The position numbers and the translations under genes were made by a program. A stretch of DNA of 5,596 bases, from NCBI GenBank assembly GCA_964236695.1, contig CAXSFU010000131.1, positions 1-5,596 on the forward strand, read 5' to 3'. Of this stretch, positions 1 through 5,596 are shown one piece after another. The DNA is from CAXSEF01 sp964236695. GTDB lineage: Bacteria > Pseudomonadota > Alphaproteobacteria > Acetobacterales > Acetobacteraceae. Below the pieces are notes generated by a model, which saw only the letters and a program-made list of their open reading frames with translations, had not been told where the DNA came from and did not search any database. The stretch's first letter is position 1. Each line of letters begins with the position of its first letter.

Positions 1-50
1 TGAGCGATATCGGCATGGTGCCGTAAAACAGCATTTATCGAACAGCCTCT

Positions 51-169
51 AAGGCCGGGCTCTGCCCGGACCCGCAAAGGGCCAGGGGCCCTTTGATCCC
101 CATCCCTAAGTGAAGCCGGTCCAGGGCGGCTCGCCCTGGCGGGTCCAGGGCAGAGCCCTGGCCTTCCTT
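51..169. repeat. Four-hairpin intergenic repeat, copy A (upstream of carB)
   Basis: Four closely spaced inverted repeats fill the leader of carB. H1 (55-69) is CCGGGC-TCT-GCCCGG. H2 (75-95) has 9-bp arms, CAAAGGGCC at 75-83 and GGCCCTTTG at 87-95, around an AGG loop. H3 (121-139) is CCAGGGCG-GCT-CGCCCTGG. H4 (145-161) is CCAGGGC-AGA-GCCCTGG. The outer arms are inverted versions of each other: AAGGCC leading into H1 mirrors GGCCTT leaving H4, and GGACCCG after H1 mirrors CGGGTCC before H4. The whole unit is therefore a long imperfect palindrome that itself contains hairpins. The same architecture recurs at 4003-4151 and, in part, at 5551-5596. No ORF with protein-like features lies inside. It resembles dispersed intergenic repeats remembered from Acetobacteraceae genomes; its function is unknown. 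Confidence 0.85.
115..169 (+). repeat. 55-bp exact direct repeat, copy 1 (H3+H4 block)
   Basis: This block is identical, base for base, to 4097-4151. It contains H3 and H4 and the pyrimidine tail CCTTCCTT. Identity stops at both edges: position 114 is A against T at 4096, and 170 is C against T at 4152. The block ends 19 nt before the carB ATG. The downstream arm of H3 (GCCCTGG, 133-139) is also complementary to the upstream arm of H4 (CCAGGGC, 145-151). An alternative 7-bp hairpin with a 5-nt loop can thus replace H3 and H4. Confidence 0.9.
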
Positions 170-176
170 CCTTGCC

Positions 177-180
177 GAGG
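177..180 (+). promoter_or_regulatory. carB ribosome binding site
   Basis: GAGG lies 8 nt before the ATG at 189, a normal Shine-Dalgarno core and spacing. It sits just after the 55-bp repeat block and supports 189 as the start. No convincing sigma-70 promoter was identified in 1-188. The relatively A/T-rich stretch at 24-46 is the only promoter-like base composition there, and no -35/-10 pair stands out. Confidence 0.65.
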
Positions 181-188
181 TCGCCCCA

Positions 189-3100
189 ATGCCCAAGCGC
201 GAAGACATCCGTTCCATCATAATCATCGGTGCCGGCCCGATCGTGATCGGCCAGGCCTGCGAGTTCGACTATTCCGGCGCCCAGGCCTGCAAGGCGCTGC
301 GCGAGGAGGGCTACCGGGTGATCCTGGTGAACTCCAACCCGGCGACGATCATGACCGACCCGGGCCTGGCGGACGCGACGTACATCGAGCCGATCACGCC
401 GGAGATCGTCGAGAAGATCATCCTCCGCGAGCGCCCGGACGCGCTGCTGCCGACGATGGGCGGGCAGACGGCGCTCAACGTCGCGATGAAGCTGGACGCG
501 GCGGGCACGCTGGCCAGGCACGGGGTGGAGCTGATCGGGGCGACGGCTGAGGTGATCGACCGCGCGGAGGACCGGCTGAAGTTCCGCGACGCGATGAGCG
601 AGATCGGCATCGAGAGCCCGAGGAGTGCCATCGCGCACACGATGGAGGAGGCGCGGGCCGGGCTGGCGCTGGTGGGGCTGCCGACGGTGATCCGGCCCTC
701 GTTCACGATGGGCGGCACGGGCGGGGGCATTGCCTACAACCGGGAGGAGTTCGAGCAGATCGTGGCGTCCGGGCTGGCGGCGTCGCCGACCACGGAGGTG
801 CTGATCGAGGAGAGCGTGCTCGGCTGGAAGGAGTACGAGATGGAGGTGGTCCGCGACCGGGCGGACAACTGCATCATCGTGTGCTCGATCGAGAACGTGG
901 ACCCGATGGGCGTGCACACCGGCGACAGCGTCACGGTGGCGCCGGCGCTGACGCTGACCGACCGCGAGTACCAGAGGATGCGCGACGCCTCCATCGCGTG
1001 CCTGAGGAAGATCGGCGTGGACACCGGGGGGTCGAACGTGCAGTTCGGCGTCAACCCGGCGGACGGGCGCATGGTGGTGATCGAGATGAACCCGCGGGTG
1101 TCGCGCTCCTCGGCGCTGGCGTCCAAGGCGACGGGATTCCCGATCGCCAAGATCGCGGCCAAGCTCGCGGTCGGCTACACGCTCGACGAGCTTTCCAACG
1201 ACATCACGCGGACGACGCCGGCCTCGTTCGAGCCGACGATCGACTACGTGGTGGTCAAGATCCCGCGCTTCACCTTCGAGAAGTTCCCGGGAACGCCGCA
1301 GCTGCTGTCGACGGCGATGAAGTCGGTGGGCGAGGCGATGTCGATCGGGCGCTGCTTCGCCGAGGCGCTGCAGAAGGGGCTGCGGTCGATGGAGACCGGG
1401 CTGTCCGGGCTCGATCCGGTGGAGGCGCCGGGGGACGGCGGGGCGGACGCGTTCCGCGCGGCGCTGTCGACGCCGCGGCCGGACCGGCTGCTGATGGCGG
1501 CGCAGGCGCTGCGGGCGGGGCTGTCGGTCGAGGACATCCACGAGGCCTGCCGGTTCGACCCGTGGTTCCTGCGCGAGCTGGAAAGGATCGTGGCGGCCGA
1601 GCGCGCGGTGGAGGCGGGCGGGCTGCCGGCCGAGGCGGGGGCGATGCGCAGGCTCAAGGCGCTGGGGTTCTCCGACCACCGGCTGGCGCGGTTGGCCGGG
1701 GTCGCGGAGCCGGAGGTGTTCGCGCGGCGCGAGGCGCTGGGCGTGCGGGCGGTGTACAAGCGGATCGACACCTGCGCGGCCGAGTTCCGCTCGGCCACGC
1801 CGTACATGTACTCGACCTACGAGGGCGGCTTCGGCGTGCCGGCCTGCGAGTCCGATCCCACGGAGCGGCGCAAGGTGGTGATCCTTGGCGGCGGGCCGAA
1901 CCGGATCGGGCAGGGCATCGAGTTCGACTACTGCTGCGTCCATGCCGCCTACGCGCTCAAGGAGGCGGGGTTCGAGACGGTCATGGTCAACTGCAATCCC
2001 GAGACGGTCAGCACCGACTACGACACCTCCGACCGGCTGTATTTCGAGCCGCTGACCGGCGAGGACGTCACTGCGCTGGTGCGGCGCGAGCAGGAGCGCG
2101 GCGAGGTGCTCGGCTGCATCGTGCAGTACGGCGGGCAGACGCCGCTCAAGCTGAGCCAGTCGCTGGCGGCGGCCGGCATTCCGGTGCTGGGGACGAGTGC
2201 GGACGCGATCGACGTGGCGGAGGACCGCGAGCGGTTCCAGGCGCTGCTGCACACGCTGGGGCTGCGCCAGCCGGAGAACGGCACCGCGCGCTCGGCGGGC
2301 GAGGCGGAGGCGGTGGCCGAGCGGATCGGGTATCCGGTGGTGGTGCGGCCGTCCTACGTGCTGGGCGGGCGGGCGATGGAGATCGTGCACGAGCGCGCCC
2401 AGCTTGCCCGCTACATGGAGCGCTCCGGCAAGGCGTCGCTGGAGTCCGGGCCGATCCTGCTGGACCGCTACCTCAACGACGCCACCGAGGTGGACGTGGA
2501 CTGCATCTGCGACGGCGAGCGGGTGTACGTGGCGGGGGTGATGGAGCACATCGAGGAGGCGGGCATCCATTCCGGCGACAGCGCGTGCTCGCTGCCGCCG
2601 TACTCGCTGTCGCCGGCGATCGTGGGCGAGCTGCGGGTGCAGACGGAGGCGATGGCGCGCGCACTCGGCGTGGTCGGGCTGATGAACGTGCAGTTCGCGA
2701 TCAAGGGCGAGGACATCTACGTGCTCGAGGTCAACCCGCGGGCGTCGCGCACCGTGCCGTTCGTGGCCAAGGCGACGGGGGTGCCGGTGGCCAAGATCGG
2801 CGCGCGGGTGATGGCCGGCGCGAAGCTTGCGGAGTTCCGGCTCGACGACCAGGCGATCGCACCGCACGTCGCGGTCAAGGAGGCGGTGTTCCCGTTCGCG
2901 CGCTTCCCCAACGTGGACACGATCCTGGGGCCGGAGATGAAGAGCACCGGCGAGGTGATGGGGCTGGATTCCTCGTTCGAGCGGGCGTTCGCCAAGGCGC
3001 AGCTCGGCGCGGGGGTGAAGCTGCCGGACGCGGGCACGGTGTTCATCTCGGTGCGCGACGGGGACAAGGCGGCGCTGCTGGCGATGTCGCGCCGGCTGAT

Positions 3101-3434
3101 CGACATGGGGTTCGCGATCATGGCCACGCGAGGGACGGCGGGCAAGCTGCGCGACGCGGGGCTGGCCGCGCGCGTGGTCAACAAGGTGCTGGAAGGGCGG
3201 CCGCACTGCGTGGACGCGATCCGCTCCGGCGAGGTGCAGCTGGTGATCAACACCGCCTCCGGGGCGCAGTCGGTGACGGACAGCTTCGACATCCGCCGCT
3301 CGGCGCTGACGATGGGGGTGCCGCACTACACGACGATCGCCGGCGCCCGGGCGGCGGTGCATGCCATAGCCGCCCTGCGGGCGGGGACGCTTGAAGTCGC
3401 GCCCCTGCAGTCCTACTTTCGCGGATCGTTCTGA
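189..3434 (+). CDS. carB: Carbamoyl-phosphate synthase large subunit
   Basis: This cytoplasmic enzyme uses ammonia, delivered from glutamine by the CarA subunit, with bicarbonate and two ATP to make carbamoyl phosphate for pyrimidine and arginine synthesis. It has 1081 codons, close to the 1073 of E. coli CarB, and aligns with it from MPKREDIRSI onward. Domain order: carboxyphosphate ATP-grasp half about 1-400 (IGATAE near 116, R129, R169, E215, H243, E299 and N301 of the EMNPR motif), oligomerisation region about 401-555, carbamoyl-phosphate ATP-grasp half about 556-940 (GGGPNRIGQGIEFDYCC near 567, R680, R720, E847 and N849 of EVNPR), and an MGS-like allosteric domain about 941-1081. Residues matching the E. 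coli ornithine ligands are present (E789, D797, E898). In the UMP/IMP pocket K960, T980, T983, K999 and N1021 are kept, but the position of E. coli Thr1017 is Ala1023. The start is supported by the GAGG site and the canonical N-terminus. carA is not in the window. greA follows 87 nt downstream, an arrangement recalled from other alphaproteobacteria. The gene is intact. Confidence 0.98.
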   Translation: MPKREDIRSIIIIGAGPIVIGQACEFDYSGAQACKALREEGYRVILVNSNPATIMTDPGLADATYIEPITPEIVEKIILRERPDALLPTMGGQTALNVAMKLDAAGTLARHGVELIGATAEVIDRAEDRLKFRDAMSEIGIESPRSAIAHTMEEARAGLALVGLPTVIRPSFTMGGTGGGIAYNREEFEQIVASGLAASPTTEVLIEESVLGWKEYEMEVVRDRADNCIIVCSIENVDPMGVHTGDSVTVAPALTLTDREYQRMRDASIACLRKIGVDTGGSNVQFGVNPADGRMVVIEMNPRVSRSSALASKATGFPIAKIAAKLAVGYTLDELSNDITRTTPASFEPTIDYVVVKIPRFTFEKFPGTPQLLSTAMKSVGEAMSIGRCFAEALQKGLRSMETGLSGLDPVEAPGDGGADAFRAALSTPRPDRLLMAAQALRAGLSVEDIHEACRFDPWFLRELERIVAAERAVEAGGLPAEAGAMRRLKALGFSDHRLARLAGVAEPEVFARREALGVRAVYKRIDTCAAEFRSATPYMYSTYEGGFGVPACESDPTERRKVVILGGGPNRIGQGIEFDYCCVHAAYALKEAGFETVMVNCNPETVSTDYDTSDRLYFEPLTGEDVTALVRREQERGEVLGCIVQYGGQTPLKLSQSLAAAGIPVLGTSADAIDVAEDRERFQALLHTLGLRQPENGTARSAGEAEAVAERIGYPVVVRPSYVLGGRAMEIVHERAQLARYMERSGKASLESGPILLDRYLNDATEVDVDCICDGERVYVAGVMEHIEEAGIHSGDSACSLPPYSLSPAIVGELRVQTEAMARALGVVGLMNVQFAIKGEDIYVLEVNPRASRTVPFVAKATGVPVAKIGARVMAGAKLAEFRLDDQAIAPHVAVKEAVFPFARFPNVDTILGPEMKSTGEVMGLDSSFERAFAKAQLGAGVKLPDAGTVFISVRDGDKAALLAMSRRLIDMGFAIMATRGTAGKLRDAGLAARVVNKVLEGRPHCVDAIRSGEVQLVINTASGAQSVTDSFDIRRSALTMGVPHYTTIAGARAAVHAIAALRAGTLEVAPLQSYFRGSF

Positions 3435-3507
3435 GCGGGCGCTGCGGGCTGTCTTCGCGCGGCTGCCGCGTCCGTTCCGCCGTCCCGATCTGCCGCCCAG
3501 ACTGCGT

Positions 3508-3512
3508 GAGGA
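3508..3512 (+). promoter_or_regulatory. greA ribosome binding site, decides a TTG start
   Basis: GAGGA lies 9 nt before TTG at 3522. The next in-frame ATG (3537) would be 24 nt away, too far for this site. The site therefore favours TTG, which also gives the conserved N-terminus MQKFPMT, like E. coli MQAIPMT. Confidence 0.75.
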
Positions 3513-3521
3513 TTCCGCGAC

Positions 3522-3995
3522 TTGCAGAAATTTCCGATGACCGGGCCGGGCCTGGTTCGGCTCGAGGACGAGCTGAGGCTGCTGCGCAGCGAGGAGCGCC
3601 CGTCGGTGATCCGCGCGATCGCCGAGGCGCGCTCCCACGGCGATCTGAGCGAGAACGCCGAGTACCATGCGGCGCGCGACCGGCAGTCGTTCATCGAGGG
3701 GCGCATCCAGGAGCTGGAGGAGATCGTCTCGCTGGCCGAGGTGATCGACCCGTCGACGCTGTCGGGCGACACGGTGAAGTTCGGGGCGCACATCCGGCTG
3801 GTCGACGAGGAGACCGACAAGGAGGCGACCTACCAGATCGTCGGCGTCCACGAGGCGGACCTGAAGCGCCAGCTGCTGTCGGTGTCCTCGCCGCTGGCCA
3901 AGGCGCTGATCGGCAAGAAGGCGGGCGACACCATCTCCGTGCCGGCGCCGGGCGGGGACCGCTCGTACGAGATCCTGAACATCCGCTTCGGCTGA
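3522..3995 (+). CDS. greA: Transcription elongation (transcript cleavage) factor GreA
   Basis: GreA enters the secondary channel of backtracked RNA polymerase and stimulates cleavage of the displaced RNA 3' end, letting elongation resume. The product has 157 aa against 158 in E. coli. The N-terminal antiparallel coiled coil spans about residues 8-75. Its tip carries HGDLSENAEYHAAR, with the acidic pair D41 and E44 at the same positions as the Mg2+-coordinating tip residues of E. coli GreA. The C-terminal FKBP-like domain, about 82-157, includes SVSSPLAKALIGKKAGD and PGGDRSYEIL. The start is TTG, supported by the GAGGA site and N-terminal homology. ATG at codon 6 is a less likely alternative, since it would remove MQKFP. 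The 87-nt spacer after carB shows no strong terminator, only a GC-rich 5-bp inverted repeat at 3458-3470, so readthrough from carB is plausible. A repeat-borne hairpin begins 12 nt after the stop. Confidence 0.97.
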   Translation: MQKFPMTGPGLVRLEDELRLLRSEERPSVIRAIAEARSHGDLSENAEYHAARDRQSFIEGRIQELEEIVSLAEVIDPSTLSGDTVKFGAHIRLVDEETDKEATYQIVGVHEADLKRQLLSVSSPLAKALIGKKAGDTISVPAPGGDRSYEILNIRFG

Positions 3996-4002
3996 AGCTA
4001 GT

Positions 4003-4151
4003 AAGGCCAGGGGTTCTGCCCCCCTGCTTCAAGACGGGGACCCCGCCGAAGGCCGAGCCTTTGGAAACCTCGACTTTGGGCCTTTGCTTCATTTGTGCCG
4101 GTCCAGGGCGGCTCGCCCTGGCGGGTCCAGGGCAGAGCCCTGGCCTTCCTT
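4003..4151. repeat. Four-hairpin intergenic repeat, copy B (between greA and ilvA)
   Basis: This copy fills most of the 175-nt gap between greA and ilvA and has the same hairpin order as copy A. H1 (4008-4026) is CAGGGG, a 7-nt loop and CCCCTG; it is the least regular H1, with a T breaking the stem at 4014 and an extra stretch after it (about 4024-4037). GGACCCCGCC follows at 4038. H2 (4046-4064) is CCGAAGGC-CGA-GCCTTTGG, with one G·U pair if transcribed. H3 is 4103-4121 and H4 is 4127-4143. Outer arms AAGGCC (4003) and GGCCTT (4142-4147) are inverted. About 32 nt between H2 and H3 (4065-4096) carry no clear structure. H1 could act as a greA terminator, but it lacks a T-run. Confidence 0.85.
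4097..4151 (+). repeat. 55-bp exact direct repeat, copy 2 (H3+H4 block)
   Basis: The block is identical to 115-169 and contains H3, H4 and the CCTTCCTT tail. It ends 19 nt before the ilvA ATG, the same distance as copy 1 from carB. The sequence between block and start codon is unrelated in the two genes, so the identity is not simply a recent duplication of a whole leader. GCCCTGG at 4115-4121 can pair with CCAGGGC at 4127-4133 as an alternative to H3 plus H4. Confidence 0.9.
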
Positions 4152-4170
4152 TCCCCGGACCAATCCCCCC

Positions 4171-5367
4171 ATGATCGACCTTTCCGACGTCCAGGCCGCC
4201 GCCGTGCGCATCGCCGGCCGGGTGCTGCGCACCCCGTCGCTGCCTTCGCTGGCGCTGTCGCGGGCCACGGGCGCGGAGGTCACGCTCAAGCTGGAGAGCC
4301 TGCAGGCGATCGGCTCCTTCAAGGAGCGGGGGGCGGCCAACAAGCTGGCGCTGCTCGACGCCGACGAGCGGGCGCGCGGGGTGATCGCGGCGTCCGCCGG
4401 CAACCACGCGCAGGGAGTGGCGCGCCACGCGCAGCTCGCGGGGATCGCGGCCACCATCGTGATGCCGCGCCACACGCCGGCGGCGAAGGTGACGCGCACG
4501 GCGGCCTGGGGGGCGCGGGTGGTGCTGCACGGCGAGGATTTCGCCGAAGCCGCGGCGTATGCGGTGGGGATGGCGGCGGCGGAGGGGCTGGTGTTCGTGC
4601 ATCCCTACGACGATCCGGCGGTGATGGCGGGCCAGGGGACGCTGGCGCTGGAGCTGCTGGAGGATGCGCCGGGGATCGAGGTGCTGGTGGTGCCGGTGGG
4701 CGGGGGCGGCATGATCGCTGGCTGCGCCGCGGCGATCGCGGGGCTGCGGCCGGACATCGAGGTGATCGGGGTGCAGGTCGACGCCTACGCCTCGCTGGCG
4801 GCGCGCGAGGACGGGGTGGCCGCACCCTGGGGCGGGCCGACCATCGCCGAGGGCATCGCGGTGCCGCGGGTGGGCGCGTTCCCGCTGGAGGTGATCCGGG
4901 CGCACGTGTCCGAGGTGCTGCGGGTGAGCGAGCGCGGGGTCGAGGACGCGATCGCGCTGCTGGCGGAAGGGGCGAAGCTGGTCGCGGAGGGCGCGGGGGC
5001 GGCGGGGATCGCGGCGCTGCTGGCGCATCCGGAGCGGTTCCGCGGGCGGCGGGTGGCCACCGTGATCTGCGGCGGCAACATCGACCCGCGCATCCTGGCC
5101 AACGTCCTGCTGCGCAACCTGCTGCGCGACGGGCGGCTGCTGCGGCTGCGCATGCAGATCCCGGACCGGCCGGGGGTGCTGGCCGACATCTCCGGGCGCA
5201 TCGGGGCGATGGGGGGCAACATCATCGAGGTGCTGCACCAGCGGCTGTTCGCGGCGGCGAGCGTGCAGGCGGCGGAGCTGGAGGTCATGGTGGAGGCGCG
5301 CGACCCGCTGCACGCCAACGACATCGCGGCGTCGCTGGCGGAACGCTACGTGGTGCAGAGGGTGTGA
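4171..5367 (+). CDS. ilvA: Threonine dehydratase (threonine ammonia-lyase) with C-terminal ACT domain
   Basis: This is a fold-type II PLP enzyme that deaminates L-threonine to 2-oxobutanoate and ammonia, the first committed step to isoleucine; enzymes of this family often also act on serine. The product has 398 aa. The PLP lysine is K51 in GSFKERGA. SAGNHAQG (75-82) is the family substrate-loop motif, HPYDDP (144-149) and GQGT (154-157) follow, PVGGGGMIAG (175-184) is the glycine-rich phosphate-binding loop, and C300 of CGGNID is at the position that contacts the pyridine nitrogen. Residues about 325-398, with DRPGVLADISGRIGAMGGNI, form one ACT domain, which suggests amino-acid control. This matches the roughly 400-aa single-ACT class, unlike E. 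coli IlvA (two regulatory modules) or short TdcB (none). A biosynthetic role is therefore likely, though a catabolic one is not excluded and the effector is unknown. ATG 4171 is chosen because upstream in-frame codons lie in the repeat. Its ribosome site is weak: only GGA at 4157-4159, within CCGGACC. Confidence 0.93.
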   Translation: MIDLSDVQAAAVRIAGRVLRTPSLPSLALSRATGAEVTLKLESLQAIGSFKERGAANKLALLDADERARGVIAASAGNHAQGVARHAQLAGIAATIVMPRHTPAAKVTRTAAWGARVVLHGEDFAEAAAYAVGMAAAEGLVFVHPYDDPAVMAGQGTLALELLEDAPGIEVLVVPVGGGGMIAGCAAAIAGLRPDIEVIGVQVDAYASLAAREDGVAAPWGGPTIAEGIAVPRVGAFPLEVIRAHVSEVLRVSERGVEDAIALLAEGAKLVAEGAGAAGIAALLAHPERFRGRRVATVICGGNIDPRILANVLLRNLLRDGRLLRLRMQIPDRPGVLADISGRIGAMGGNIIEVLHQRLFAAASVQAAELEVMVEARDPLHANDIAASLAERYVVQRV

Positions 5368-5457
5368 CACCCGGCTCATGAGGCCCTGGCTCTCTCGGGG
5401 TGCGGTGTTTCGGCGGTGGCGTGACCCGCTTTCTGTCCGCTGGATTGGGAGAGGGCG

Positions 5458-5517
5458 ATGGGTGCGGCGCTGGTGGTGCGCGAGAGCGTGGGGGCGGCGG
5501 AGCTGCGGCCGGTATGA
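5458..5517 (+). pseudogene. Possible 5' remnant of an IS630-type transposase gene
   Basis: A 19-codon ORF, ATG to TGA, encodes MGAALVVRESVGAAELRPV. It is preceded by a good purine-rich ribosome site (GGGAGAGGG, 5447-5455). The pattern resembles the N-terminus of IS630-superfamily transposases of alphaproteobacteria, remembered as Met-x-x-x-L-x-V-R-E-x-x-x-A-x-x-L-R followed by R-L-A-R. Here the similarity ends right after AELR and runs into a stop. No helix-turn-helix or DDE region follows, and no terminal inverted repeats were identified. It could be a real remnant of a largely deleted element or a chance small ORF. The match is from memory and short, so confidence is low. Confidence 0.35.
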
Positions 5518-5521
5518 TACC
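5511..5521. repeat. Short palindrome GGTAT-G-ATACC
   Basis: A perfect 5-bp inverted repeat with one central base overlaps the TGA that ends the putative transposase fragment. It sits at the point where similarity to a transposase start ends and may mark an element end or an excision or deletion scar. IS630-group elements insert at TA, and TA is present in both arms. Too short to be decisive. Confidence 0.3.
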
Positions 5522-5550
5522 AACGGTCGATTGCCCTGACTGGTCGGGAC

Positions 5551-5596
5551 AGGAAGGCCAGGGGCTCTGCCCCTGGACCCCGCCAAAGGCAAGCCT
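5551..5596. repeat. Four-hairpin intergenic repeat, copy C (left part, cut by window end)
   Basis: The copy begins with AGGAAGGCC and contains the longest and cleanest H1 of the three: CCAGGGGC-TCT-GCCCCTGG (5558-5576), 8 bp with a 3-nt loop. GGACCCCGCC follows, then the left arm and part of the right arm of H2 (CCAAAGGC at 5583-5590, GCCT at 5593-5596). The segment matches copy B 4038-4060 closely after H1. Its beginning also matches the reverse complement of the end of the 55-bp block (AAGGAAGGCCAGGG), showing that either end of the element can carry this sequence. H3 and H4, if present, lie beyond the window. Confidence 0.8.

Noticed and set aside
1..50. Possible end of an upstream gene such as carA, beginning with TGA at 1-3, and a small hairpin at 11-23
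   Set aside because: No coding sequence is visible before the window edge to assign the TGA to. The 5-bp hairpin CGGCA-TGG-TGCCG is followed by TAAAAC, not a T-run, so it is not supported as a terminator.
51..169. CRISPR array or tRNA-like structure
   Set aside because: The hairpins are not equal-length repeats separated by unique spacers of constant size, and no cloverleaf or tRNA arms can be formed.
881..3394. 837-codon open frame on the plus strand inside carB
   Set aside because: It is out of frame with carB, and the product is almost all G, A and R with no recognisable motif. carB's own frame is conserved over its entire length.
4084..4170. Upstream extension of the ilvA reading frame by 29 codons
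   Set aside because: The extension is encoded by the repeat and reads as repeat-derived peptide unlike threonine dehydratase N-termini. MIDLSDVQAA at 4171 fits the family.
5360..5372. Hairpin GGGTG-TGA-CACCC with the ilvA stop codon in its loop
   Set aside because: The stem is only 5 bp and no T-run follows. Such inverted repeats are frequent by chance at this GC content.
4095..5381. 428-codon plus-strand frame overlapping ilvA
   Set aside because: Its composition is glycine, arginine and alanine only, and it starts inside the repeat. The ilvA frame carries all PLP-enzyme motifs.
5368..5457. A gene or regulatory element directly after ilvA
   Set aside because: No ORF with a ribosome site and protein-like content and no clear terminator were found. 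The stretch is treated as plain non-coding sequence, possibly the left flank of the putative transposase remnant.
3691..5592. 633-codon open frame on the minus strand across greA and ilvA
   Set aside because: It lies antisense to two clearly conserved genes and across both non-coding repeats. Its translation is a low-complexity mix of R, P, H, A and G typical of frames opened by high GC.

Overview
The window is dense, high-GC chromosomal DNA with strong G/C preference at third codon positions. It carries three intact housekeeping genes, all on the plus strand. The protein types, the carB–greA order and the style of the intergenic repeats point to an alphaproteobacterium, most likely of the Acetobacteraceae (Rhodospirillales). 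This placement rests on recollection of similar intergenic repeats and was not checked by a search.

Layout: 1-188 is a non-coding leader with a four-hairpin intergenic repeat (copy A, 51-169). 189-3434 is carB, the large subunit of carbamoyl-phosphate synthetase, complete at 1081 aa. 3435-3521 is a short spacer with a ribosome binding site. 3522-3995 is greA, a transcript-cleavage factor with a TTG start. 3996-4170 is filled by a second repeat copy (B, 4003-4151). 4171-5367 is a PLP-dependent threonine dehydratase with a C-terminal ACT domain (ilvA type). 5368-5596 is non-coding apart from a 19-codon fragment (5458-5517) resembling the start of an IS630-type transposase, and the left part of a third repeat copy (C, from 5551) cut by the window edge.

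Functionally, CarB makes carbamoyl phosphate for pyrimidines and arginine, GreA rescues backtracked RNA polymerase, and the threonine dehydratase makes 2-oxobutanoate for isoleucine. carB and greA are close enough to be cotranscribed. ilvA is separated from greA by the repeat and may be its own unit. The small subunit gene carA is not in the window.

None of the three genes is new. The most interesting content is the repeat family. Each full copy is a chain of four hairpins (H1-H4) in which H1 and H4 are inverted versions of each other. Stem sequences differ between copies mostly by paired, stem-preserving changes. A 55-bp block is identical in copies A and B and ends exactly 19 nt before the start codon of both carB and ilvA. 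H3 and H4 can re-pair into an alternative hairpin, a layout formally like an attenuator.
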